64,000 nt of DNA. It comes from Temnothorax longispinosus (lineage: Eukaryota > Arthropoda > Insecta > Hymenoptera > Formicidae). Under the pieces are notes generated by a model. The model was not told the DNA's origin. It worked only from the letters and a program-made list of their open reading frames with translations, and searched no databases. Numbering within the stretch: the first letter of the stretch is position 1; every line of letters starts with the position of its first letter. Below, one piece after another: positions 53,901-64,000 of the stretch. A program made the position numbers and the translations under genes. The stretch is taken from NCBI RefSeq assembly GCF_030848805.1, contig NC_092368.1, positions 15,245,341 through 15,309,340 on the forward strand. The letters run 5' to 3'.

Positions 53901-56750
53901 CGGCACCCTCGTGCGCCGGCATAGAAACGCATACATGGGGTGTCCAAAATTAAAGGGTGTCCTTTTCTCTTGTCAAAAGAATTTCGAGAATGCTCTTCCA
54001 CTTCTTTATAACGATAAATCACCGAAAATAAAAGACCTTTGAAGAATTCTTCTTTTCGGAAAAATTACAAGAAAAGGGGAGAGGGCAGAGAGAAAGAGAG
54101 AGAAAGAAAATAAGCAACAAAATTGCGATTCTCGACTAATCTCCGGACGGAATTTGCTTCAACGGAATTTTATTTCGCAGCTTTATAAAGGAATTCTATA
54201 CACAAAGTTGAAGATTCTCTCTCGATTTCTGCCTCGGCGTTTTCGTCAAGCGGACATTCGCCAACGAAAAAGGAAAAGCGATCGAAAGAACGAGCGTAGC
54301 GTGTGTGTGATGGTCCCGGGACACCCGGTATACGCCGATATACGGCGTACGCACGTACGCCGATGTCTGGTTGGGGGCCACGCACATGCGTGCATTCCCA
54401 TGTCTCTACGTTCATTCATTCAAACACACATCGACCTCGTTGTACGCCACAGCGAGAAGGGGGGACACGACAGCGCGCCGTCGGAAGGGGAACGGGGGAA
54501 CGGCGGGGAACAACCGTGAGTCGGAGAGTCAGGGAGATTAGTAGAGGGAGCGAAGAGAGACGGCCGGGGGATCCGCGCCGAGGGACAAGAGAGACAAGGA
54601 GGACCGGCCCCCCGCGCCACACCGACGACCCCCCTCGACATTTTTCTCGACCGGGCGCGTTGTACGTCGCATCGCTTTTCCGCGGGCGGATATTCACGGC
54701 TGTGTCGTCAATCACTTAATGACCGATGACGGAATCCTCCGGCAGAGAACATCCGCATCGACGCCCATGACACTCCTCTTATTACCGCCGCTTATGTATT
54801 AATCGATCGACGCGACGCGACGCGGAAGAATTAATCAAGGAAAACGACGTGTATTAATAACAAGCGTAAAAGCCTGCGGGTTATTATCGATACGTTATTG
54901 CCCTCCATTCATTATTCGTTCCATTCGTTCACTTCGCGCAGATCTGGCACGTTCGAGCTTACGGACGATACGACACTCGTGTATCACAAAACGCGATTTT
55001 TAACCGAACACGTTCAAACGCGCGTACGTTTTCTTACGCTGTAACACCATTTGCAAGTGCAATATTGACAGTGTCATAAAATTTTAACGCGTCACCAGTG
55101 GTATTCGCAGAATCATTCGTATTTTAATAACGAGAACGGCTCGGACGGATTTCAAGCGGTTACAGCGAAGCCAATATCCTATTCCTGAAATTGTCATATT
55201 TCATACATATCGACTGAAATTGTATATATAGGATTTAAATGAAGTTTTTATCACTTATAGTAAATTTTTAGTACGGATTTTTTTCTCTCTCTCACCTTTA
55301 TTTTATTCTGATATAAATATCATGGATTTTTCATTTCTTGTTAAAAAATTTTCTTATCACATTTACACGTGATAAGTTCAACAGGGATTAAAGCTATTTT
55401 CGTTCTAATTTTCCAATAGCACATTTGCACAAGAAATGTTTCTTCGCTTGGTTGTAAGTGTCAGTATGACACCTAAAAAAAGGTATTCTTAAATCACTCT
55501 TTTCCTTCCCACTTTCTGATTCCTATTACATTCAATTTCTTTCGCTTACTTTTTCGCTCATTTCTGAACTCTCATTTTCTTGAAAAAAGGAAGAAGGAAG
55601 ATATCCCGTGCGCGTGTCGCAGATCCCGCGAGAGTTAACTGAGATCGTCGCGTGAATTTTGCCGAACGCCGGCGCACGCGTCGCGGTCACGATCGTTCCG
55701 TTTCCCGACGGCGAAAGGGAACGAAAGAGAAAGAGCGGAAGAGAGAAAGAGAGAAAAAAAAGTTCAGAAAGGGCGAGAGAGCAGCTTTTCAACAACGCGC
55801 CAGTGCCGCGGAATAGAGAACGAGGTTGCGGCGCGGAGTTCTCATTCCCTCGCGATACCGTCGTCGTCTGCTTTCCTCCTCCCCCTCCCCCTCTCTCGCT
55901 TCCCCCTCGTCCACTCTCCCGTGTATGTGTGTATGCGTGTGCCTCTTTCTACTCCCCATAGTATTCTTCGTCACCCTTTAGCTTCGCTCCGCCCCGTTCC
56001 TCTCGCGCGAGCAACGCGCTGCACGCTTCTCGCGCTCGTACTTACTTCCTGCGTGCGCGCACTGCGATGCACTCCGTCCCTTTTTCCGTCCCGGCTTTCC
56101 TCCACCGCCTCCCTCCCGCCCTTATAAGAGAACACCGCCCGCTCGTTTCAGTAAGGGGTGAACGTGAAATAAAGCTTCGCTATCGCGCGAAGACATATTG
56201 CGAGGAAAGGAGACCTCGTTTCTGTGTGTCTAATATGCTTTCTATTAGATGAATATCATTTTTTAATGAGAACTTTTTGTTGGAAACTTTTTTATTAGAA
56301 GCATCGATAGTGTTTTGAGCAAATGGGGATGTTAATGTGACACATCAATTTTTGGGTAACAATAAAAAAAACTGGAGACTCGCGAATTAAGTCTCGCGGT
56401 GGTGGTGAGCAAGAAAATCTTGCTCCCGATGTAATTTCAGTTCGACTTTAAGTCAACAGGCCTTAATTTGAAGACAAACGTTAGAAAGTTGTCGGAACGA
56501 GGGAGAGCGAGAGAGGGAAAAAAAGAAAATAGGAAAGGACTTGAAACGATCCGACGTTTACACAAAGCTCAGAGACGTCGTCAAAGTACGTCGTGAAATC
56601 GCCAGAGAATCCACCGGAGGATTAAGTCGCCCGGGCGCTTCGAGCTACTTTAAATATACAGAAGAAAAAGATCGACGACGGGGGTACGCGCGACGAGAGG
56701 AGTGCGAAGCTCGATCCTTCTTCGTTCTCCCGGATTTACATCTCGAGAGT
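50960..56750. other. CpG-rich intron-like DNA, no gene seen
   Basis: Alternating CpG-rich and AT-rich DNA. There is a G-run at about 51655-51666, G-rich tracts at 53231-53273, and purine-rich (AGAG)n stretches near 54080 and 55725. Frames up to 151 codons (52646-53101) are arginine/serine-rich, overlap frames on the other strand and match no family. Confidence 0.4.
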
Positions 56751-58495
56751 CGCGCGCGCCGGGGGGACAGAGGGGGGAAGGGGGGATCGAAGGATCTGCG
56801 AAAATTCGAACAAACGTCGCAATCGCGCCGCGCCGGGATCCGAGCCGGGTAAGCCGACGTCGTCGATTCTGCGTTAGGCGATAAAGCGCGTGCACGACGG
56901 AAGAGAGAGAATATGTCGAAACCGTACAATACCTACCCGAGGTAGGGTATAGGTAGGTAGAGATAGGTAGGCGTCAACCGACGACGCCGACGACGACGAC
57001 AACGACGACGCCGCGACGCCGCCGCTGTCGAGGAACGCGACGGAGCGAGAGAGGGAACCGGACTTCGGGGGTGGCCCCGGCATCGATCGCGAGATAGTTC
57101 CTAGAACGTGCGATTGATTGATGGTGTTCCCCCATCCTCGTGCGCGCCGTGCGAACTCAATCGCGCCAGGAGGAAGAAACTCTCTCCTTCGGCGAAAAGC
57201 CCTTTTTCCCCAGACGGGAGTGTCTTTCCTCCCCTCCTTCCCCTTCCTCTTCCCCTCGCCTACGCCCCGCGCGGAGAGCCGACCGTGCATGGATAATTAT
57301 GGACGGTTGGATCGACGGACACGAACGTCTGAAATCCGTCGCGTCGGGGACGGATTTCAGACGGATCACCTGGGATGAGCACGGGCCGACCCACATCTGC
57401 GTCCCGGCCTCGAAGGATGAGGAACGGAAGGAGTACAGCTGCTCTCGAATTAGCGACGCAACGGCGCGGGCGCGGGCGCGGTTATAAAAATGTACAATGG
57501 CATAACTGAAAGTAAGAGTAATAATTAGGAGTTGCATAAGCGAAACGTGTGTGTACTTACGAATGAATAAAAAGTGAATGAACTTTCTCACGCAAGGTAA
57601 CCGTATATATTTTTATCAATTCTCCCATCTTTAAATTTTATACGGTGCTCTCTCGCCCAGACAGAAATTAATTAATTCCGAAAGTCAATTGACAATTGAA
57701 CCTAAATAGTTCGTATTTCTTAAGAAATATATACGTCTGAAATGTACATAAGATATTAAATGTATAAGGTATTAAATGTATAAGATATATATATATTTCT
57801 TAATATATTACTTAAATGTATATGTCTACATTCAAGATATGCGGTTTAAAATATGTTACATATTTAATCTTTAACATATATAAACCGTAATTATTATATC
57901 TATTATATTTACGCATTTGCAGGGGCAGTTAGACGCCAATCAGACCTCTTTTTTTGAATTAATTAATCGTTAGTCAATTAAACTTAGTTAGGTATGCCAG
58001 GAAGATGCCAAATAATTTGAATTATACCAGCACGATAACGGAAACAAAAAACATCAATTGCATTAATGCGAAGCCACGTCCGCGTCGGGAAAAACATTTA
58101 CTCGGACGTGAAATCGTCAACATCACGGATATTTTTGCGTTTCGCGCATAATGAAGAAGAATCGCGCAATGCCGCATTGCGCGTTAAAAAAAAAATATAA
58201 TAATGCACTCGCGGCGGTCGTTTTCGCCGCGGTGATTTTTCGCGTCATAATTTCGCGGAAAATTTATGGGAAAGCGCACGAAATAATAGCGACGCGAGTT
58301 CGAGGCTGATCGCGCGAGATTTACCGGAGAGCAAAGAGGGGGATTTTCGAGTTACACCCGCACCACTCTGTCCACCCTTCACCCTCCGTGACGGATAGCT
58401 CGAAGCGGAACAGATTGCTCTTATCGAGCGGACTCTCGCGCTGCATCGATCACCGATATAATGCACGTTGGCACGTTTTTACGTTTCCCGATTCG

Positions 58496-58533
<38 letters not shown>

Positions 58534-61190
58534 CTCTCTCGAACCGAATAATCGAGATTTTCCGTGTTTTTCCGCGATTTGCTCAGCAATCGCGACAGAA
58601 CACGCATACGGAATCCGGTTACGCGTTCTGTCCGATATCAATTAATTCGCGTGCACTTTGATAAAAAATACAATTAATTAATAAATAAAGAAAATCACTT
58701 GTTTATGAGCTACATGCTCTCCGGCTAATTTGGGGAGAAGCTGAATTTAAATTAAACATTTCTCGAGGAAGAAATTCGCTGATTATTTATCGGATTGAGA
58801 GACAGATTTAACGTGTTTTTAAATCAAAGTATTCCGCCAGTAAAAGCATAAAAAATTTCACACAACAGTTACACGTTTAAAAGGGATAAAATGCAAAATT
58901 TTATTGAGATAACGATTACGGGGATCGGGGAAAAATATTTACTCTCGACACACAGTCAATTATAAATCTCTCTATATCTCTCCGCGTCTCGCGTGTTCCG
59001 TGTCCCCGCATAAAACGGGGATAAATAAACTTCCGGCGTGCCCCCAAGGTACGCGACGTTGTCACGAGAAGAGAATTTAACAATTCCACGAAGGGGGGAG
59101 CGAAGGGAAAAAGTCACGCGGGGATTGCGCGGATACACAGTCTTTTCCTCGGCCATTTAAATTTCTCGTCGCGAGTTTTATATTCGCGAGTGCCGCGGGA
59201 TAGAAGTTTATACGGCGGACAGATCGACGCTATTTCGCAAATGAAATCCAAAGGGGGGTACGAGGGGGAGGGGAAGGGTAAATTACACGGCAGCGTACGG
59301 CCTTTCGAGAATACCGGCCTCCCCCTTACGTGTAATTACATATCGTATTTACATACGTACGTCCATTATCGCCCGGCGAGATCTTTATTTTGCATTCGAG
59401 CACGCACACACGTCGCACACCGCGAATCGGCCGCGCGCGAGACGCCCTGGCGCGTCTCGCGCGTCGCGGACAAAGACCGGAAAAATACGAATTTCTAATC
59501 GCGGTCGTAATCGTAACGCGCGTGCGACTCGATTGTTGCCGACTGCCTGCGGGGAGAAGAAAAGAATCCGCGATATAATAAAGGAGCGAAAGTGCGGTGA
59601 GAAAAACCGGGGCAAAACGCAGACTGACCCAGAATTGCCGAGTCGTCAGCTCGGTTTATCCGAGCGAACGCACAGAGGCGATTTTTAACGTTTTCAAATT
59701 AGCTTTAAATATATAAAAACGTGATCTTAAGTCTTATTTCAAGAGGAAGTATATTGACTAGATATATACATATAAGATAGATAAAGGTAGTCCAGTATAT
59801 AATTAAGGATAATTAAAAAAACTTTTTTCTCCGATTGTCATGGAAATAAGAATTTTAATCGCGAATGCACATTAATTTTAATGAAAAATTCTCTCGGGGT
59901 TCGGGCGAAGGGTTAATAGAAATTTAATGCGAAGTTTGATATTTTCGCCGAGGCGGTCGATGTGAATTTAATTAAAAATCCGCGACCCCCGGATGTCGGC
60001 TTGTCGCGCTGAAATTTTCCGGCCGAGAGAACCCCTTTCGGAGGAGAAATCTTCGTCGATCGCGCGGAGACCATCGCCGTCGCCGGCAGCGGAACGTTGA
60101 TTTTCGTTCCGTCCTCGAAACGGAGCCTCTCCGTACCGCGAAAAGGCGGACGCGAAAAGGCAGGCGCTCGTGAATCTGTCGTGACGTGTAAAAAAAATCT
60201 AATATGCCCGACACCATTACGGGGATAAATCCGCCCGCGGGCGGGCGTCGCCCTACATTCTCGTCCGCGGTCCCACGCGGCAGTCGCCAGAGAATTACAG
60301 ATCCGACGCGGATCGTCAAACGGAAGCGGGACAGGTCCGCGCCTGCGATCGCGCCCGCGAGCGAAATGAACGTCGACGGCTTGAAATAAATTATTAAATC
60401 CGATTTAAAAATTTGTCCCGATCCGAGGCGGTGCCAAACGCCGAGCATTATTACCTCGGGCTCGGAGCTGGATTATCGCGAGACCGCGCGGTGAAAAATT
60501 TGTTATCAATCGCGTATACGCGAACGAAAATCGCTGCGGGCGGAGCGAAAATCGACCGCTAAATCCTATAAAAACCGCCGATCCGCGGCGAATCGTCAAA
60601 TACAGCGCGGACATTATTAGCCCGAAGCAGATTATTGAGTGCGACGTGGAGATCAGTTGAAAGCAGATCAAACGCGGTCGAAAGTAATCGGTGCTTCGCA
60701 GCAAAATGCTGTTGCGTGTTTTTCATTCAATTTTCATGTCGCATTATTTCTGCTTAAATATTATGAGATTTTCCAAATTCGAAGATAAAACGCGATGTTA
60801 CGTCCGATCTGACTGATTTTTTTTTTCCTCTCTGGTTCGTATCAATATTGCCGGGGTCCGCTCTGTACGCGTCGGGGCGCAATATCCCGGTCGGAGTACA
60901 CTCCGCGTAGACGAGGAGAGGAAACGCGAAACTGATAGTTGTTGGTAGAGTTCTCTTCACTTTATTAAATTCGCGAACGTGGCGATTTTGATGCCCTTCG
61001 CTCCGAACTTTGGAGCTACCGCTCCGATTTCACAGTTTCGGATTTGTTCCAATATTATCGCGCTCGATGTGTCGCTCTCGTGGGTTCTGTAGGCTCACTG
61101 CATTCCTGGCCGCGACCGAGGAACGGTTTCCGCGCGCGAAACGCGTGATCGAAGCGTGATCAACGCCCGTCTTCGCAGGCATGGAGTGTC
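56750..61190. other. Intron-like or intergenic DNA with short repeats
   Basis: Contains GGTAG/GGTAT short repeats at about 56938-56970, a GAC/ACG-rich stretch at about 56978-57010, a 14-bp-stem hairpin at 57327-57362, a small GCGCAATG hairpin at about 58172-58192 and a (CT)n run at about 58499-58528. No coding gene is recognised. Confidence 0.4.
57327..57362. repeat. Short perfect hairpin
   Basis: GTCTGAAATCCGTC and GACGGATTTCAGAC pair perfectly (14 bp) around a loop of about 8 nt. It could be a protein-binding palindrome or chance; no flanking T tract supports a terminator role. Confidence 0.6.
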
Positions 61191-61281
61191 TATGTTAGAG
61201 TTGATCAAGGAAGAGTTAAGCCAATGGTGTTCCTTTCGCTGATTGGCTCCGCTATTTCCTGATCAGCGCTTCCGGTTCTTT

Positions 61282-61387
61282 AGTGGAAGTGAGACAAAGC
61301 TATAAGTGGGAGTGAGACAAAGCTGTAACATACTGTACATTGGTCCGCAATTTATCGGCAAGACGTTAGTGGGAGTGAGACAAAGCT
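61282..61387. repeat. Three copies of a 20-bp motif
   Basis: AGTGGRAGTGAGACAAAGCT occurs at 61282-61301, 61305-61324 and 61368-61387, all in the same orientation. The last two are identical and the first differs at one base. Confidence 0.85.
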
Positions 61388-61389
61388 AC

Positions 61390-62994
61390 GGTATTCGCAC
61401 AACTCTATACTTATATAGGAACTCTAGTCTATGTCTGATTTCTATTGGCCGATGCCTTGTTTCGTAAATATTCGATCACGCGTTTCACACCTGCGGTGAC
61501 AAGCTTCATACACTCTCGCATTATCTTTATTGCCGATAAGAAAAAATTAATATTACGCATTGGATGAATTAACAACGGATTATCCGTCTGTTTCCCCGGA
61601 GGACTTCCTGCCCCCTGCCCCTCCCCCGTTCCCCGCCATACGTTATTTCCCATTATCGTTCAAATGCGACAGTAATTGGTTTTCTATCATTGCGCGCGCG
61701 TTAATGGCAATTTTAAATTAACGCCGGTGAATATCCGTCGTAATTAACGGTTCAACTGTTTCAATGCGGGGCGCAAGCCACTGTGTCGTTGTAGGATATA
61801 TATTACCAAACAGGGGGCGGGGAGGGAAGGACGGGGGAGCCCATCTCTCACGCGACGCATTTACTCGTGTAATTAATATCTTTTTCGGATGTATGTACAT
61901 TAAATTTCCGCATTACGGCCCCGTTCGATATGATTCAACGAGTCGGGACGATCCGCGATTTTTCTCCTCCCGCGGCAGGAGATGGCGGAGATAAACGACG
62001 GGCTTGTCTCCTCTTCGTCGTCCTCCTCCTCTCTTTCCGCTTCCGCTTCCGGCGCGACGCGCGCCATCCGCGCATGATTGTTAATATGCCGTTTTATTAA
62101 TTCACGAGAATTGTCATCGCTCGCGCGCGCGATCTTGCGAGCCTTTGTGAACGCCTCTCTAACTCTTTCCCTGCATGCAACGACGAGATGGATCTTTAAG
62201 AATGAATTTTACTCCCGCGTTTGCGGAAGCATCGACATGCGGAAATTGCGGTACCCCCCTCCCCCTCCAGCGGCTTATGAAATGATCAATAATAACGAAG
62301 TAATCACAATACAATGTACATAATAAATTACAATATCGGGGGAAAGAGGTTTACATACATGAGATGTAAAATATAGAAGCAGGGGGCACATAATGTAAAA
62401 ATTTCCAATCGTAACGAACAAGTATGAAAAACATTAATATCAATGTCGATGTAATGTAAATGAGGTAAATGGTAATAAGAAGCAGGAAATTATGGACGGT
62501 TAATCGTGAATCGTAAATACCGGCTCGGTCTAATTGCCCGAAAATTTTGCGCCATCACGTCTCTCGAAACTAAAACTCTTTTCGCGAGACGTACGCCGCG
62601 TAAATTAAACGAATTATGATTTCACAAATTCATGCAGTGTACTGTGTACTTGGTCAAACGATAACCCGAATGGAGTTCGTTATTTTTCCACCGCGACGGG
62701 CAGTGTTCATTTCGCCGCTGGCAATCAAGTGCTTTCATTAATAAAGCATTTGGGGCATAAATTAATTATCGGTCCGACCGTCCCTCGCGCGCGGCAGAGT
62801 TTTCCGTCCCGTTTTTGCCTCACGCTCGATTGTAACCCCGCTCGATTATTCCGAAAATCGACCGGTCCGTTCGCGGAGTCGACAGTTCCTCTCTCATGGG
62901 AGAGAAACACGCCGGATTATTTTCGTCGATCTTTTTTCTATCTTCGATTGAATATCGCGAGTTTATTTCGCGCTGCGAGCAATGATTCCCAAAG

Positions 62995-63040
<46 letters not shown>

Positions 63041-63660
63041 TTTTCTCTTTTACTTTCTCTCTATCTTTTTTTCTCAATGGGCGCTAATTTTTTTGTAGCC
63101 GGCCACGGAAAATCCGCGATAAATCGAAAAGCGTGATGAAAAGGGGCGTCCGCCGCGGGCGAGAAATTAATCGCTGCCCGGAAGGTCTCGGACGTGTTAA
63201 GTGATGAATTAAAAGGATTTTTCCGCCGATGGGCGAGATATACGTTATACGGTGAACCAACAACTAATTACGGGTTACGGCGCCTAAATCAATTGCTAGA
63301 GCTTCGCAAGGTATAATAATACAAATAAAGAATTACGATAAACGGATGAGGGAGAGATATAACCGCGTCGGCCAATATTCGGCTGTCGTCGTTTTGACTT
63401 CGTATTTAACGCTAAACGTGATTTGTCAGTTTCAAATTATGTATCTATCTATGGAGTATGGATAATGCAATATTCTCTATACGGATTTTATTATATTAGA
63501 TCGAAACGTAACTTCATGTGCGTTTTAATTTATGATTTATATTTATTCGATAAGAATCTCATGTATAAATAGATGGAACTTTTTTCTAAGTTTACTTTTG
63601 ATGGAAGATACGTAAATAGATTATTTTCCGAAGTAACATTTTCATTCTTTCTTCTTTCAG
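61390..63660. other. Intron-like DNA, no gene seen
   Basis: Mixed CpG-rich and AT-rich sequence with a (CT)n microsatellite at about 62999-63031. No family-like frame. Confidence 0.4.
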
Positions 63661-63738
63661 GGGACATCATCCACTGCTCGGGAGCACGAGACGCAAATCA
63701 GCTGGTATGTCAAATAATCAGCTGGTTGACTCCTGTCT
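63661..63738 (+). CDS. Candidate small exon (78 nt)
   Basis: The segment is preceded by the strong polypyrimidine acceptor TTCTTTCTTCTTTCAG and followed by GTAAGTG, a near-consensus donor at 63739. Two of three frames are open. One contains an ATG at 63706 and would read MSNNQLVDSC into the donor, so this could be a first coding exon; alternatively it is an internal exon or leader exon of the gene suggested by the CpG block at 39.85-42.05 kb. The protein is not recognised. Confidence 0.35.
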
Positions 63739-63739
63739 G

Positions 63740-64000
63740 TAAGTGTCTTTCTCTATGTTAAATTAAAACCGCGGCAGAATTCTCACACGCTTCCCCGATT
63801 ATCGTGTACGATAAGAAATTAACATTGTATGTCTCGTCGTAATGTCATCTCCAAGCTATTCATTACCATCGATCGCGTAGATCTCCCCTGGATCATTACA
63901 CTCTTCCATTTTCGGCATTTCCATTTTGTTTCCTCAACAATCTGTGGTATACCTATATATCCGCAATAAATTCCGCCAGTAATTCGCGCAACATTTTCTC
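63740..64000. other. Probable intron to window end
   Basis: No feature seen. If the exon at 63661-63738 is real, this is the start of its downstream intron. Confidence 0.35.

Overview
The window is nuclear DNA from an insect, most likely a hymenopteran and perhaps an ant. This rests on protein similarity recalled from known families, on the intron-rich AT-rich genes, on the abrupt CpG-rich patches, and on the very large number of small DNA transposons and MITEs. No database search was possible. Four protein-coding genes can be rebuilt exon by exon, and in each one all splice phases and reading frames close exactly.

Region 1 (1-5359) is AT-rich repeat-derived DNA. It contains degenerate repeats and two copies of a hairpin motif ending in CCGAAAC that resembles the termini of Penelope-like or hammerhead-bearing retroelements. 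Region 2 (5360-18392, + strand) is a cytochrome P450 of the CYP4 type: 12 exons, 499 residues. Its introns have been invaded by at least seven recognisable mobile elements. Region 3 (18393-27614) holds no convincing coding gene. It contains a 3.2-kb element with CCCGCG ends, into which a 1.96-kb foldback element has inserted. The foldback has ~0.9-kb inverted arms carrying 54-bp tandem repeats. CpG-rich stretches at 23.9-24.5, 26.1-26.7 and 27.1-27.35 kb may be promoter or 5' leader DNA for the next gene.

Region 4 (27615-39111) is a compact housekeeping cluster. It holds a villin/quail-type actin regulator (+, 9 exons, 814 residues), then the proteasome beta-2 subunit PSMB7 (-, 4 exons, 275 residues; tail-to-tail with villin, 210 bp between stops), then replication factor C subunit 4 (+, 6 exons, 356 residues; head-to-head with PSMB7). 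The shared PSMB7/RFC4 promoter interval holds a 129-bp MITE, a ~340-bp palindromic element and an E2F-like site.

Region 5 (39112-64000) has no recognisable coding gene. A strongly CpG-rich block at 39.85-42.05 kb looks like the promoter and 5' leader of a + strand gene with very long introns, and a candidate small exon lies at 63661-63738. The rest is intron-like or intergenic DNA with scattered MITEs, microsatellites, G-rich tracts and palindromes.

The genes do not form a functional pathway: they cover xenobiotic/lipid oxidation, actin bundling, protein degradation and DNA replication. The most unusual content is the mobile-element layer: a family of otherwise different elements sharing a TAGGGGAGACCGGGG-like end, the foldback with 54-bp (18-codon) repeats, perfect palindromes, and the hairpin-motif retroposons.
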